Assembly (NCBI GenBank): GCA_021413825.1
Contig: JAIOPQ010000027.1
Location: 25,087 to 89,086 of the forward strand
Source: Spirochaetia bacterium
Lineage (GTDB): Bacteria > Spirochaetota > Leptospiria > Leptospirales > Leptonemataceae
Direction: 5' to 3'
Length of the DNA: 64,000 nucleotides
Shown here in pieces: positions 16,732 through 27,374 of this stretch. Made by a program: the position numbers and the translations under genes. How positions within the stretch are numbered: position 1 is the stretch's first letter; the number at the start of each line of letters is the position of its first letter. The notes beneath the pieces are model-generated. The model worked only from the letters and a program-made list of their open reading frames with translations. It was not told the origin of the DNA and did no database searches.

Positions 16732-18179
16732 CAGGCCGGAGTTTTTGCGCGAGTCAGATGCTTATGAACCTGCGCTGCACACTTTCTGCCTTCTGAAATT
16801 GCCCAAACAATCAGCGATTGTCCACGTCTAACGTCCCCGCAGGCATAGACACCAGGAAGTGTAGTTGCAAAACTCCCTTCTTCCAGGCCAAAAGTGGCCT
16901 TCACACTTTTACGCTCATCGAGCTGCATACCCATCTGAGACAGTTGTGCAAGCAATCCATCCTGAATTGGATTTACAAATCCCATCGCAAGCAACACAAG
17001 ATCTGCATCCCATTCAAATTCAGAACCAGAAATATCTACAAACTTGCCGTCTTTGAATTCAGCTTTGCAGCCCTGGATCGCCGCAACCTGACCCTCAGCA
17101 TTTCCTTTGAAATTCTTTGTGCTCACAGCCCATTCGCGAATCACGCCCTCTTCATGACTGGAAGATGTGCGAAGAATTCTTGGATACGTTGGCCATGGCG
17201 TTGAAGCCGGACGCTCTTTAGGTGGTTCATCGAAAATTTCGATCTGACGAATCGACTTTGCGCCATGACGATTTGAAGTTCCCACACAGTCGGATCCAGT
17301 ATCACCACCACCGATTACGATAACGTGTTTCCCTTTTGCAGAAATCAAATCTGGAACGTGATCGCCTGCATTAACTCGGTTTTGACGGGTCAGGAATTCC
17401 ATTGCAAAATGGACACCTTTAAGCTCACGCCCTGGCAACGGAAGATCACGAGGTTGCTCTGAACCAAGTGCGAGCACTACTGCATCAAAGCTTTTTACGA
17501 GCTCGTCTGCCTGGATGTCTTTTCCAACATGCACAGATGTCTTAAAGGTAACCCCTTCCATTTTCATCTGTTCCATGCGCCGATCGATCAGCCATTTTTC
17601 CATTTTGAAATCTGGAATTCCGTAGCGCAGCAGTCCACCCACGCGATCGTTCTTTTCAAATACGGTTACACTATGGCCTGCGCGCGCAAGCTGTTGTGCA
17701 CATGCAAGACCGGAAGGACCTGAACCTACAATGGCAACTTTCTTCCCTGAAAGTTTTGAAGGTGGCTGTGGAGCCACCCATCCTTCAGAAAACCCACGAT
17801 CAATGATTGACCTTTCGTTGTACTTGATTGTTACAGGCGGCTCAATGATTCCAAGAACACAGGCGCTCTCGCATGGGGCTGGACAGAGTCTGCCGGTGAA
17901 CTCAGGAAAGTTATTGGTTGAATGCAAATTCTCAAGTGCATCCCTCCATCTTCCCTTATAGATCAGATCATTGAATTCAGGAATTAGATTATCCACCGGA
18001 CAGCCGTATTCGCCGTGGCAGAACGGAATTCCACAATCCATGCAACGGGCTCCCTGGCTCTGCGCCAGTTCAGTATCCATTGCTTTCTCAAATTCTTTGT
18101 AGTGCTTGATGCGTTCGGCTGGAGCTTCTGCGGCAAGCGACGCGCGGGTAAATTCTCTAAATCCAGTAGGCTTACCCAT
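16731..18179 (-). CDS. gltD: Glutamate synthase small subunit
   Basis: The 482-residue NADPH-oxidising subunit of glutamate synthase shows every expected element. The N-terminal cysteine region for the 4Fe-4S clusters is [14 protein letters not shown] then CPAPCESAC. The FAD site is [17 protein letters not shown], the NADPH site is [15 protein letters not shown], and the C-terminal FAD contact is [14 protein letters not shown]. It passes electrons to GltB for reductive transfer of the glutamine amide to 2-oxoglutarate. The ATG overlaps by 8 bp the stop of the displaced gltB C-terminal frame, showing that the ancestral genes were translationally coupled. Confidence 0.95.
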   Translation of the reverse strand: MGKPTGFREFTRASLAAEAPAERIKHYKEFEKAMDTELAQSQGARCMDCGIPFCHGEYGCPVDNLIPEFNDLIYKGRWRDALENLHSTNNFPEFTGRLCPAPCESACVLGIIEPPVTIKYNERSIIDRGFSEGWVAPQPPSKLSGKKVAIVGSGPSGLACAQQLARAGHSVTVFEKNDRVGGLLRYGIPDFKMEKWLIDRRMEQMKMEGVTFKTSVHVGKDIQADELVKSFDAVVLALGSEQPRDLPLPGRELKGVHFAMEFLTRQNRVNAGDHVPDLISAKGKHVIVIGGGDTGSDCVGTSNRHGAKSIRQIEIFDEPPKERPASTPWPTYPRILRTSSSHEEGVIREWAVSTKNFKGNAEGQVAAIQGCKAEFKDGKFVDISGSEFEWDADLVLLAMGFVNPIQDGLLAQLSQMGMQLDERKSVKATFGLEEGSFATTLPGVYACGDVRRGQSLIVWAISEGRKCAAQVHKHLTRAKTPA

Positions 18180-18405
18180 GCGTGACTCCCTTCTCAGTAG
18201 GCTCAGTCAGGAGCTGATGTTCTTCTTCCAGCTTCTTGAGAGCGATTTTGTAATCCCCTGGAATTACTTTTACAAACTTACGACGCAGTCTTTCCCAATC
18301 GCCCAGAATGAACTCAGCGAGGAGTGATCCTGTGTACTGCTTGTGACGCGTAACCATCTGAAGAATTTCATCTTCATCGCGTGAATCCGGTTCTTCCAGA
18401 TCTAC
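18172..18405 (-). pseudogene. gltB: Out-of-frame C-terminal tail of gltB
   Basis: This 77-codon stretch ([15 protein letters not shown]...) carries the recognisable GltB C-terminus: a helix ending HKQYTGS, then FILGDWERLRRKFVKVIPGDYKIAL. It is not in frame with the large gltB ORF, which stops at 18402. Continuity would require 3n+1 missing bases, and comparison with known GltB ends suggests about 40 bases (12-14 residues) lost between AYVF and VDLEE. It has no good start codon of its own, so it is probably untranslated unless the assembly is wrong. Confidence 0.75.
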
Positions 18406-21400
18406 CCGAATACGTAAGCGATTCCACCTGACATACCCGCAGCAAAGTTGCGTCCAGTTTTTCCAAGCACAACTACACGGCCACCAGTCATGTATTCGCA
18501 CCCATGATCACCAAGCCCTTCTACAACTGCATACGCCCCGGAGTTTCGCACAGCAAAACGTTCGCCTGCAAGGCCGTTGATATATGCTTCTCCGCCCGTT
18601 GCCCCGTATAGACAGGTGTTTCCGGCAATTATGTTCTTGCCTGGGTCATACGTAGTTCCTTCCGGGACGCGGGCTATCAGACGTCCGCCTGAAAGACCTT
18701 TGCCTACATAATCGTTTACCTGCCCCATGATCTCAAGCGTGATGCCTTTGTTTACAAATGCACCAAAGCTTTGACCTGCTACGCCATGGAACTTAATATG
18801 AATGGTACCGTCTGGCAGCCCGTTTTCACCGTAACGCATGGCGCTTTCACCGGCAAGCATAGCGCCTACAGTACGATTGGTATTGCGAATCGTAATATCG
18901 AATGCTACTTTCTCACCGCGCTCCAGCGCAGGCTTGCAACGCTCAATCAGTTCACGATCAAGCTGGGTTTCCAGTCCGTGATCCTGTTTCTTGGTGCAAT
19001 ACAAATCTGTTGGGAAGTTCGGCTTCACGCGAGTCAGAATGCGGGAGAAATCCAGGCCGCGCGCCTTCCAGTGCTTAGTAGGGCGAACGAACGTTAGGCG
19101 GTCAATCTGTCCCACCATTTCATTAAATGTGCGGAAACCAAGCTGCGCCATGTACTCGCGTACTTCCTGGGCAATAAATGTCATAAGGTTGACAACGTAT
19201 TCAGGTTTTCCGTGAAATTTCTTGCGAAGCTCCTCGTCCTGCGTTGCAACTCCAACCGGGCAGGTATTCAAATGACACTTGCGCATCATGATGCAGCCCA
19301 CAGCAACGAGGGCAGATGTACTGAATCCAAACTCCTCTGCACCCAAAAGCGCCCCGATCACAACGTCCCGACCAGTCAGAAGCTTGCCATCAGTTGCAAT
19401 CACTACACGATCGCGCAGCCCGTTTGCAACCAGGGTTTGATGCGTTTCTGCGAGCCCAAGCTCCCAGGGTGATCCTGCATGATGAATCGAAGAAATCGGA
19501 CTGGCGCCGGTTCCACCGGAATCCCCGCTGATCAAGATATGATCTGCATGGCATTTTGCAACACCCGCCGCAACCGTTCCAACGCCAACCTCGCTCACTA
19601 GCTTCACACTGATGCGGGCTTTCGGGTTAACGTTTTTCAGATCAAAAATCAATTGTTTTAGATCTTCAATTGAATAGATGTCATGGTGCGGTGGTGGGCT
19701 AATCAACGTTACGCCTGGTGTGCTATAACGCAGACGACCAATATGCTTATCCACTTTATGGCCTGGAAGCTGGCCGCCCTCGCCCGGTTTTGCACCCTGC
19801 GCCATTTTGATCTGGAGCTCGTTTGCATTGACAAGGTAGTTTGTGGTCACACCAAAGCGCGCGGAAGCCACCTGTTTGATTGCACTGCGCATGCTATCGC
19901 CGTTCTCAAGGGGAACATAGCGAATCGGATCCTCTCCACCTTCGCCAGTGTTGCTCTTTCCACCTGTACGGTTCATAGCAATTGCAAGAGTTGTATGTGC
20001 TTCCCATGAAATTGAGCCAAAGCTCATGGCTCCTGTGGCAAATCGTTTGATGATATCAGCTACAGACTCAACCTCTTCGATTGGAACAGGGGTTGCTGTT
20101 TTATCAAAGTCAAAAAGACTGCGCAGCGTAATGCGGCGCTTTGTCTGGTCGTCGATGAGCTTACTGAACTGCTTGAAGATTGAGTAATCACCCGTTGATG
20201 TTGCACGCTGAAGTGTATGAACTGCAGTTGGCGAATACAGATGAGCCTCGCCTTCCTTTCTCCAGTAGTGGACTCCACCTGGATCAAGCAAGCCAGGATG
20301 AAACGTTTCATCATAAGCCTGGGCGTGACGGCGAAGCACTTCTTCCTCAACCATCTCAGCGCTGCATCCTTCGATGCGACTGGCTGTTCCGGTGAAATAC
20401 GAGTTGATCAGTTCTGAATCAAGACCAACAGCCTCAAAAATCTGCGCACCACAATAAGATTGCAAGGTGGAGATTCCCATTTTACTGAAAATCTTGAACA
20501 GACCTTTGCCCACTGCCTTAATGTAATTCTTGCGAGCATCTTTGAAACTCTTGATCTCCGGCAGGCCGCCTTCTTCAATCATATCAGCCAGAGTTTCAAA
20601 TGCAAGATACGGATTGATTGCATTTGCGCCGTATCCCAGAAGCAATGCAAAATGAGAAACTTCACGCGGCTCACCTGATTCAATTACGATTCCCGTTTTT
20701 GTGCGAAGCCCCGCGCGAATCAAGAAATGGTGAACTGCGGCAACTGCAAGCAAGCTTGGAATTGGCGCGACGCTTGGACCTACGCCCCGATCTGACAGAA
20801 TGATGAGGTTTACGCCACCGCGTACTGCGGTTGCTGCTTCATCGCAGACCTGATCGAGACGATTGCGCATGCCGCTCTTTGCGTCAGGATCAAAAAGAAT
20901 ATTCAGCGTAATCGCCTGGAAATGGCCACGGGCAATTGTTCGGATTTTTTCCAGATCGTTGTTGCTCAGAACTGGATGTTCAAGCTCAAGGCGATGTGCA
21001 TGGCCTGGTGTTTCATCGAGAAGATTCCCTTCTGGCCCAATGTATGCGGTGAGCTCCATAACCAGCTCTTCGCGGATTGGATCTACCGGTGGGTTAGTTA
21101 CCTGCGCAAACAACTGCTTGAAATAACGGAAGAGTGGTTGTGGCCGATCTGAAAGCACAGCAAGCGATGCATCGACACCCATTGAACCAATTGCTTCTTC
21201 ACCTGTGACGGCCATCGGGCGCATCTGGCTATTAATGTCTTCAGACGTGTAACCAAATACGCGCTGACGTTCCAGAATGGTCGGATGATCCGGCTGATGC
21301 ACAAACGTTGGATCCGGAAGCTCACTCATCCGAATCATGTTTTCATTCACCCACTGATGATAGGGTTTTTGAGTGACGATTGTCTTCTTCAGTTCTTCAT

Positions 21401-22685
21401 CATCAATGATGCGACCCTGCTCCAGATCGATCAGGAACATTTTCCCGGCAGTAAGCTTTCCGCTCTTAACAATAGAAGAAGGTTCAACTGGAAGTGCTCC
21501 GGCTTCTGAGGCCATGATGCACAAATCATCTTTGGTTACCACATAACGTGCCGGTCTCAGTCCGTTACGATCGAGCGTGGCACCAATCTGAACACCGTCC
21601 GTAAATGCAACCGCAGCAGGTCCATCCCAAGGCTCCATCATTGTTGCATGGTATTCATAGAAAGCGCGACGATCTGGGTCCATGTCGGGATTTTTGGACC
21701 ACGCTTCTGGAATCATCATCATCATGGTATGCGCAAGGCTGCGCCCGCCCATGACCAGGAGTTCGAGTACCGTATCGAATGTTGCAGAATCGCTCTGACC
21801 TTCCATAATAATAGGAAGCATGCGCTTGAGGTCTTTCCCGTACAGAGGGGATTCCATAACCATCTGGCGTGCCGCCATCCAGTTCATGTTTCCGCGAAGC
21901 GCATTGATTTCGCCGTTATGCGCGATCATCCGGAACGGGTGGGCCAGATCCCAGGTAGGGAATGTGTTGGTTGAAAACCGCATGTGAATCAGCGCAAGCG
22001 CAGACTCAACGTCCGGAGACTGGAGATCCGTGTAAAACTTTGGAATCTGATCCGCGAGGAGCATTCCTTTGTAAATGATTGTTCTGGAGGAAAACGATGC
22101 TACGTAATACTTACTTCTGTCCAGCTTGTGTTCTGCGCGTACGCGACGGTCAATTACTCGTCTGATTAGATAAAGCCGGCGCTCAAAGTCATCACCGCTC
22201 TTAACGTCAGGCGAAGCACCTATGAAGCATTGGCGGAAATGGGGCGAGGTTGAACGAGCGGCTTCTCCAGTGAACTCCGCCTGGATTGGCACGTCGCGCC
22301 AGCCCAGGAATTCCTGGCCTTCGTCTACGACTACCTTCTCAATTATAGTTTCAACGGCTTTACGCTGCGTTCTATTCTGAGGCAAATACATGAAACCTAC
22401 AGCATACCGCCCTGCAGGCGGCAATTGGACCCCAGATTCGCCCATAACCCGACGGAAAAACTTGTCTGGCATCTGAATCAAGATCCCAGCACCATCTCCC
22501 GTGAGCGGATCAGCGCCTACAGCACCTCTATGTTCGAGATTATGAATGAGCTGAAGCCCCAGCTCGACGATGCGGCGGCTCTGACGGCCCTTTATGTCTA
22601 CGACGAAGCCTACGCCGCAGGAGTCTTTGTCCAATGCCGGGTCGTATAAACCCTGTGCACGGTTAGTTGGTTGCATCGAGATCAT
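18402..22685 (-). CDS. gltB: Glutamate synthase large subunit, 3'-truncated by a frameshift
   Basis: The 1427-residue GltB has the class II glutamine amidotransferase domain first; Cys23 in KDSCGVGF is the catalytic residue exposed by removal of a short propeptide. The central domain and the FMN-binding barrel follow ([32 protein letters not shown]). [15 protein letters not shown] provides the 3Fe-4S cysteines, and the GXGXG beta-helix ends the protein. The ORF stops right after GGIAYVFG, about 90 residues short of normal, and the missing tail lies in another frame just downstream. The catalytic centres are intact, so activity might remain. ATG 22676 (MQPTNRAQ) is an alternative start. It forms an operon with gltD and eamA. 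Confidence 0.9.
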   Translation of the reverse strand: MISMQPTNRAQGLYDPALDKDSCGVGFVVDIKGRQSRRIVELGLQLIHNLEHRGAVGADPLTGDGAGILIQMPDKFFRRVMGESGVQLPPAGRYAVGFMYLPQNRTQRKAVETIIEKVVVDEGQEFLGWRDVPIQAEFTGEAARSTSPHFRQCFIGASPDVKSGDDFERRLYLIRRVIDRRVRAEHKLDRSKYYVASFSSRTIIYKGMLLADQIPKFYTDLQSPDVESALALIHMRFSTNTFPTWDLAHPFRMIAHNGEINALRGNMNWMAARQMVMESPLYGKDLKRMLPIIMEGQSDSATFDTVLELLVMGGRSLAHTMMMMIPEAWSKNPDMDPDRRAFYEYHATMMEPWDGPAAVAFTDGVQIGATLDRNGLRPARYVVTKDDLCIMASEAGALPVEPSSIVKSGKLTAGKMFLIDLEQGRIIDDEELKKTIVTQKPYHQWVNENMIRMSELPDPTFVHQPDHPTILERQRVFGYTSEDINSQMRPMAVTGEEAIGSMGVDASLAVLSDRPQPLFRYFKQLFAQVTNPPVDPIREELVMELTAYIGPEGNLLDETPGHAHRLELEHPVLSNNDLEKIRTIARGHFQAITLNILFDPDAKSGMRNRLDQVCDEAATAVRGGVNLIILSDRGVGPSVAPIPSLLAVAAVHHFLIRAGLRTKTGIVIESGEPREVSHFALLLGYGANAINPYLAFETLADMIEEGGLPEIKSFKDARKNYIKAVGKGLFKIFSKMGISTLQSYCGAQIFEAVGLDSELINSYFTGTASRIEGCSAEMVEEEVLRRHAQAYDETFHPGLLDPGGVHYWRKEGEAHLYSPTAVHTLQRATSTGDYSIFKQFSKLIDDQTKRRITLRSLFDFDKTATPVPIEEVESVADIIKRFATGAMSFGSISWEAHTTLAIAMNRTGGKSNTGEGGEDPIRYVPLENGDSMRSAIKQVASARFGVTTNYLVNANELQIKMAQGAKPGEGGQLPGHKVDKHIGRLRYSTPGVTLISPPPHHDIYSIEDLKQLIFDLKNVNPKARISVKLVSEVGVGTVAAGVAKCHADHILISGDSGGTGASPISSIHHAGSPWELGLAETHQTLVANGLRDRVVIATDGKLLTGRDVVIGALLGAEEFGFSTSALVAVGCIMMRKCHLNTCPVGVATQDEELRKKFHGKPEYVVNLMTFIAQEVREYMAQLGFRTFNEMVGQIDRLTFVRPTKHWKARGLDFSRILTRVKPNFPTDLYCTKKQDHGLETQLDRELIERCKPALERGEKVAFDITIRNTNRTVGAMLAGESAMRYGENGLPDGTIHIKFHGVAGQSFGAFVNKGITLEIMGQVNDYVGKGLSGGRLIARVPEGTTYDPGKNIIAGNTCLYGATGGEAYINGLAGERFAVRNSGAYAVVEGLGDHGCEYMTGGRVVVLGKTGRNFAAGMSGGIAYVFG

Positions 22686-22908
22686 CTTACCCGCCCCGGA
22701 TTGTCAAAAAAGTGTACTATCGCCTGTACTCAAAGCAATTTTGGTACCGGCAACAGAAGGTTTTGCAGCGTTTTTTTTTGGCCATTGGTGGCAGGACCTG
22801 GATTCCGGGTCAGCATCTGGGCTGAATTACAACCTTGGTACTATGCGCTACGGCGAGATGGTTTATGTTTATCAAGTGTTTTTGATTTTTGATTTCGCAA
22901 ATGACCGT

Positions 22909-22933
22909 CCTGAGTTTTTGTATTTGACTCAGG
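22909..22933. promoter_or_regulatory. Inverted repeat upstream of the MarR gene
   Basis: CCTGAGT (22909-22915) and ACTCAGG (22927-22933) form a perfect 7-bp inverted repeat separated by 11 bp. It lies 26 bp before the MarR start and overlaps a -35-like TTGACT (22924-22929). Autoregulation by the MarR protein is plausible. It is also in the shared region upstream of the divergent gltB. Confidence 0.45.
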
Positions 22934-22958
22934 GCCCCATTTTGAATTTCATGAACAC

Positions 22959-23390
22959 ATGGCATCCAACGATTTAATTTTGTCAATGGGCTCCGCTTTT
23001 CGCGGTTCTATGGATATTGTCCGCGAAGGAATGGCTAAAAAAGAGAAACAGTCAACACTTGCATTGTCTATACTAATTCATGTAGAACGTCAGCCTGGTG
23101 TTTCACAGGGGACGCTTGGAAAGATCCTCAGAAGAGACCCGATGACTATGAGTCAGGCTGTTCGAGCGTTACAGTCTGCTGGACTTATCTCAAGTCAGCC
23201 AGATCAAGAAGATCGCAGAATCAAAAGACTGACTGTGAGCAAGAAAGGCAAAGCCCTTGGGCAAGCAATGTCTCAAGGTGAAGGAAAATTATTGGGGGCG
23301 CTGTCACGTAACTGGGGTAAGGCGCGGATCAATCAGTTCACAAAAGATCTGGCAGAATACAATCAGTTCCTGACTGAGCAAGCATCTTAG
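22959..23390 (+). CDS. MarR family transcriptional regulator
   Basis: The 143-residue winged-helix regulator has the MarR pattern: LSILIHVERQPGVSQGTLGKILRRDPMTMSQAVRALQSAGLISSQPDQEDRRIKRLTVSKKG. The recognition helix is at about residues 65-78 and the wing DQEDRRIKRL at about 85-95. It is divergent from gltB and separated from it by 273 bp that contain an inverted repeat, so control of itself and possibly of glutamate synthase is plausible but unproven. No clear ribosome-binding site precedes the ATG; MGSAFRGSM ten residues in is an alternative. Its stop shares bases with the convergent downstream gene. Confidence 0.85.
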   Translation: MASNDLILSMGSAFRGSMDIVREGMAKKEKQSTLALSILIHVERQPGVSQGTLGKILRRDPMTMSQAVRALQSAGLISSQPDQEDRRIKRLTVSKKGKALGQAMSQGEGKLLGALSRNWGKARINQFTKDLAEYNQFLTEQAS

Positions 23391-24169
23391 GCCCGGGCCA
23401 GATTTCTTTCAGACGGCTCGCTCTTGATTTCGCGCGAGCCTTTGAATCTCAAAATGTAATAATCCATTCCTTTGAATCGGAACTTTCCACGCACCAGCGG
23501 ATGTGAGACTCCGGGGGATCCAACCTGAACCCGATTCTCGCGCGCTATAATCGGTGGCATGAGCTCTTCAAACCAGATCGCATGCAACTCGTCGTTATTT
23601 CCCTCAAAGATTGCCACGTTCAGTTCGTCCCGATGCGGTGAAAAGAATGCGATACTCTCATCGCCGGGAAAAAAATCCATCCGCGCAAAATCCTCGCCGC
23701 GACGATGCACGGCAACATTCCGCCTGACTTCAGTTGGTTTATCAAAAATACAGAAACGCATTGTCCCAAGCCGCAGGAGCGTGTAGTCCGCGTTGCGATA
23801 GAGTGGACTCATTTCTGATTCCATGCCAGTTTCAGCGCCAGGCTCTTCATCTGGTAAAGGCGGCGGCGCGGGCGGCAGAAAAACTGCCTCGGCATCGCGA
23901 CGAATTTTGGCTAACTGCTTCTGCATAATGCCACAGTCGCGTCTGAAGTTTGCAAAAATTTCGTGAAGGCCCATGGAGTTACGAGTCAAACGCAGGGCGC
24001 GTTCCCTTGCGAATCCACGAGGGGGCAAGAGCTTATGCATCTCACCAGCGCTCGATGCAAGTTCCGCAACAAGCGACTCGGGTTCCTTTAGCAGGCGTTC
24101 AATCTCAAGCAGCTTCTTTTCAAACTGGCTGCTCAAATCATGCATCTGGACAAGTCGTTCGGCGCTCAC
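23387..24169 (-). CDS. Hypothetical protein with N-terminal coiled coil
   Basis: The 260-residue protein begins at a GTG (24169), or at the ATG eight codons later (24145). Residues 10-100 are strongly helical and coiled-coil-like (LSSQFEKKLLEIERLLKEPESLVAEL). A proline-rich linker follows (PPAPPPLPDEEP), then a beta-rich C-terminal domain of about 120 residues with repeated F/Y strands (YTLLRLGTMRFCIFD, MDYYILRFKGSREI). I recognise no family. There is no signal peptide. The layout of coiled coil, linker and globular domain suggests a structural or signalling adaptor. The strand is shared with the SpoIIE protein gene 63 bp upstream, so the two may be co-transcribed. Confidence 0.65.
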   Translation of the reverse strand: MSAERLVQMHDLSSQFEKKLLEIERLLKEPESLVAELASSAGEMHKLLPPRGFARERALRLTRNSMGLHEIFANFRRDCGIMQKQLAKIRRDAEAVFLPPAPPPLPDEEPGAETGMESEMSPLYRNADYTLLRLGTMRFCIFDKPTEVRRNVAVHRRGEDFARMDFFPGDESIAFFSPHRDELNVAIFEGNNDELHAIWFEELMPPIIARENRVQVGSPGVSHPLVRGKFRFKGMDYYILRFKGSREIKSEPSERNLARA

Positions 24170-24232
24170 ATCAAATTATCGGCCGATCAAGGATTTCAGG
24201 CCAAGCCTAATTCGAGTCCGAAGCCCGGCAAA

Positions 24233-26728
24233 TCAGGGTTCGGTTGCGGAAAGAAGCGTTTTGAGCTTCTGCACACCGGGGTGAGCCGGGTCAATGCTCC
24301 GAGCTCGAATCCAGGTTTCCTGGGCTCGCCCTGCATCGCCCAGGCGACGGTAAACATCGGAGAGATTGATCAGGTTGCGGACATGAAGCGGATCACGTAA
24401 CTTGCAGCGCTCAGCATACGCTCGTGCAAGCGACAACATGCGAGGATCAGAAGGAGCGGCCTGCTTGATTAGCCCGGAGGCAAGGAAGAGCGCATCTGTA
24501 TCGGCAGGAAAGCTTTCGCAGATTTCCCTGGCAATCTCCTGTGCCCTAATGTAGTTTTTTTCATCGCGCGCTCGAGCAAGGGCTGCTTTGAGTTCCCCTT
24601 CGGACGTTATGCGACTATTGTTCGACAATGGAGCATCTTCCAGATATCCCATGCGCATCAAGGAAAGATCATCAATGACCGTTCCCTGCTCATAGATTTC
24701 CTTAACGATCAAAGACAATTCCCCTGCGGCATTTTCAACGATTCGCAGGAACAGCGTCTCGTCTTCATTTATGGTACGCTCACCGGCCGGTGTAATGCGC
24801 TCCAAATCATCTCTGCCGTCAGAACCCAGAACAAGAATATCCCCCGGTTCCAACTGCAAAGTATTGATGCGAAGGTTTCCCTCAATGGCAGGCGTTCCAA
24901 TTTTCCTGATCTGCTCTACCGTATCTGGGAATGATGCACGGGAATTCCTATAAAGTACGGGTGCTGGATGCTCTGCCAGGAGATAATATACAAATCCATT
25001 TTTTTCATCGAGCAAGCCAAGCATGCAAGAAACCAGCATACTACCGTCAAAGGACACGAATACATTCTGGAGCTCCGCCAGACATGCCTTCAACCAGAGC
25101 TCAGGAAATTGATTTGTGGATGAAGTATTCTCCTGCGTGCGAGTAATAATCATTTTGAAGACAGTTCCGAGCACGAGGGCACCACCAGCACCCTGCATCG
25201 ATTTACCCATGGCATCTCCGTTCAGGAAGCAAACATATTGCACGCCGCCGAGTTCAATGCGATGCGCCGCACATAAATCTCCACCTATTTCAGAATCCCA
25301 TTTGCGAAAGTGAAACTGTTTCTTGGCACGGGAAAAGATTTCAAGCGTCAGAGGACCACCAGAAACAAAGCTCCCGTTGAGCGGTTTGGTGAGAAGTGAC
25401 GTTAAGAAATAGTCACCATCCTGCTGATTCTTAAGTTCCTGGATTTTGTCGTGGCTGTTTTGTAATTCCCGCGTTCTATCAATTACCTTTTGTTCGAGCG
25501 ATTCATTTAGCTCTTCTACCTGGTTTCGAGTCCGCACGAAGTCATTCGCCAGAACAAGCGCAATGCTAAACAGCAACGCAGGAAACGAATAGCCCATGAG
25601 AAAAAGTCCACCGCGCGCATCGGATAAAATGATTATCAAATCGTTTACGGTCATGATTGCTATGATCAAAAATGAGGCGGAGATCAGTTTAGCATTTCTG
25701 TCCCCTGCTCGCCAACCCTGAACAATGCAGGCACCCACGTAAAAGATTACCAGTGCGCCAGCTGGCATGATCATGTTGTACTTCACGCGAATCGACTGTA
25801 GATCGCCCGAGAAAATAATAACGAACACGGAGGGCAGGAAAAATGCAGCGAAAATCCCCGTTACAACCTTGTGAAACGTAGTATGTAGTTTAAAGAAGTA
25901 TCTGAAAAACAAGGCGAAACTTAACGGAATGAGGGGGCCATTGCCCATGATGATTTGCTCTTTAGTCAGGTAATCCATGGGGAATGACGGGGGAAGTGCG
26001 AAGTTCAAGCTTTGCAGGCCCCAGACAACGCATAGAAAAGCAAAGAACAAATTCTCACTATCCTGACGCCTCCGGATATACAGAAGCATGTGATAGATTG
26101 CGACCGCCAATAATATGAAAGCAAGTATGCGATTCAAATCATTCCGCAAGAAGCTCTGCTGTGCAAACAGTTGGCTTAAACCTTGCTCCGGCCCGATCAG
26201 TACATCATCGTTTATCCATCCCTCATTGTTATAGTAAAGGCGCACCGAGATATGATTGGTTCCGGCTCGTAAGAGGTTTTCAGGAATCTGGTATAAACGC
26301 GGTGTATTCCATCCGGAAAAGAAATCAGTCGTGTTGACCTTCCCTCGCGGTGGCCATCTACCACCAGTTCCAATCCGCACACCGTTAAGAAAAACTTCCT
26401 CCGCAATTGCTACGCGCCCCATATACAGAGCATTCTGACCATCGAGCAGGCGCGACGGCACTTCGAACTCTCGCGCAACCCAGACGATTCCAAATTTCTC
26501 GGGAAAATCGTGTATTACGGATCCAGGAACATGAACACTTTCCCAGGCAGTAATGTCAGTCTTTGCATCAAATTGACCGGAGTCGTCTAACTGTCTTTTC
26601 CAATCCCCTGCAAGATCGATATTGTCCATGTTTGCATTGGTACAACTGAGCATGCACAGCAAACTGAGAGGCAACAGACATTTCCAGGCCCTGCGCACGA
26701 CCCCATGAGTTTCAAAAGTGAGGCTCAC
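24233..26728 (-). CDS. 7TMR-DISM receptor with SpoIIE phosphatase and C-terminal TPR region
   Basis: The 831-residue signalling protein starts at a GTG; a GTG ten codons later is an alternative. It has a lipoprotein-type signal (LLPLSLLCMLSC, Cys29). Next is a jelly-roll domain like the sugar-binding domain of GH2 enzymes (WESVHVPGSV, VAREFEVP, EVFLNGVRIGTGG), then about seven membrane segments (200-390). A short coiled coil (VEELNESLEQKVIDRTRELQNS) leads to a SpoIIE/PP2C domain (about 445-690) with GGDLCAAH, NGDAMGKSMQGAGG and LGSDGRDDLE as metal-binding motifs. The C-terminus is a TPR-like helical region. It should sense an extracytoplasmic signal and dephosphorylate a STAS-type partner inside the cell. 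Confidence 0.85.
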   Translation of the reverse strand: MSLTFETHGVVRRAWKCLLPLSLLCMLSCTNANMDNIDLAGDWKRQLDDSGQFDAKTDITAWESVHVPGSVIHDFPEKFGIVWVAREFEVPSRLLDGQNALYMGRVAIAEEVFLNGVRIGTGGRWPPRGKVNTTDFFSGWNTPRLYQIPENLLRAGTNHISVRLYYNNEGWINDDVLIGPEQGLSQLFAQQSFLRNDLNRILAFILLAVAIYHMLLYIRRRQDSENLFFAFLCVVWGLQSLNFALPPSFPMDYLTKEQIIMGNGPLIPLSFALFFRYFFKLHTTFHKVVTGIFAAFFLPSVFVIIFSGDLQSIRVKYNMIMPAGALVIFYVGACIVQGWRAGDRNAKLISASFLIIAIMTVNDLIIILSDARGGLFLMGYSFPALLFSIALVLANDFVRTRNQVEELNESLEQKVIDRTRELQNSHDKIQELKNQQDGDYFLTSLLTKPLNGSFVSGGPLTLEIFSRAKKQFHFRKWDSEIGGDLCAAHRIELGGVQYVCFLNGDAMGKSMQGAGGALVLGTVFKMIITRTQENTSSTNQFPELWLKACLAELQNVFVSFDGSMLVSCMLGLLDEKNGFVYYLLAEHPAPVLYRNSRASFPDTVEQIRKIGTPAIEGNLRINTLQLEPGDILVLGSDGRDDLERITPAGERTINEDETLFLRIVENAAGELSLIVKEIYEQGTVIDDLSLMRMGYLEDAPLSNNSRITSEGELKAALARARDEKNYIRAQEIAREICESFPADTDALFLASGLIKQAAPSDPRMLSLARAYAERCKLRDPLHVRNLINLSDVYRRLGDAGRAQETWIRARSIDPAHPGVQKLKTLLSATEP

Positions 26729-26776
26729 AATTCTCTATTCTCGCCTTAACGTCTAAACGATGATTAGCCTGACTAG

Positions 26777-27253
26777 TCAGGCAGCTTTCAAGCGTCTGGC
26801 CTGGAGGACTGCACCTAGAATGAACAACAGGAACAAAAGACCAGTTGCGGCTTTGAGCGCTGGCTCCTCCGGTCCTGCGGCAAGTGGCGCGCCATACGGC
26901 AGTCTAGTGGCTGCTTCTGTAATTCCCGGGATCATGTGAAACAAAAATGTAGCTGAATAACAAATGGTCTCAATGTAAGGGGATGCTTTTCCAAACATAT
27001 TCCTACCTGCAACAAATGCGACACCCAGAACAATGAGAGTGAGAATTGCCAGGACATGGGCCCGACCAAATCCACCGTGTTGATAGATTCCCAGGGCAGA
27101 GATGCACGTTACTATGGTTGTTAAGATATAGACCTGTCCCAGGCGATTCCCTGAAACAATCGCTTTGTCACGAATCAATAGAATAGCACCGCTTGCAAGG
27201 GCTACAATGCTAACGGCTAAATGGAAAATACCGAGCGGGCTGAGTCCGTACAT
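26777..27253 (-). CDS. Small multi-span membrane protein
   Basis: The start at ATG 27253 (MYGLSPLGIFH) is supported by CAGGAG seven bases upstream. The longer track ORF would run into the divergent transporter gene. The 158-residue protein has four hydrophobic segments: LAVSIVALASGAILLI, YILTTIVTCISALGIY, VLAILTLIVLGVAFVAG and GLLFLLFILGAVLQ. A loop between the last two contains MIPGITEAATRLP. It resembles small DUF2306-like inner-membrane proteins, but I am not confident of the family. It is divergent from the cation diffusion facilitator gene, with 121 bp between the starts. Confidence 0.65.
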   Translation of the reverse strand: MYGLSPLGIFHLAVSIVALASGAILLIRDKAIVSGNRLGQVYILTTIVTCISALGIYQHGGFGRAHVLAILTLIVLGVAFVAGRNMFGKASPYIETICYSATFLFHMIPGITEAATRLPYGAPLAAGPEEPALKAATGLLFLLFILGAVLQARRLKAA

Positions 27254-27374
27254 AGTTACTCCTGGAGAAATTATAACATTATGCATACCTTCTGTCAGAA
27301 GCAAGAACTTTGTATGGGAACGCGAGTTCGACTTGCCAAAATTGCATGGGAATCTTCGGATACTATGCACATAC

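Noticed and set aside
18172-18501. Track ORF of 109 residues starting MRIHDWWPC
   Set aside because: Its first 30 residues are the out-of-frame reading of the gltB GXGXG region; only the part from VDLEEPDS onward is meaningful, as the displaced gltB tail. It is annotated as such and not as a separate gene.
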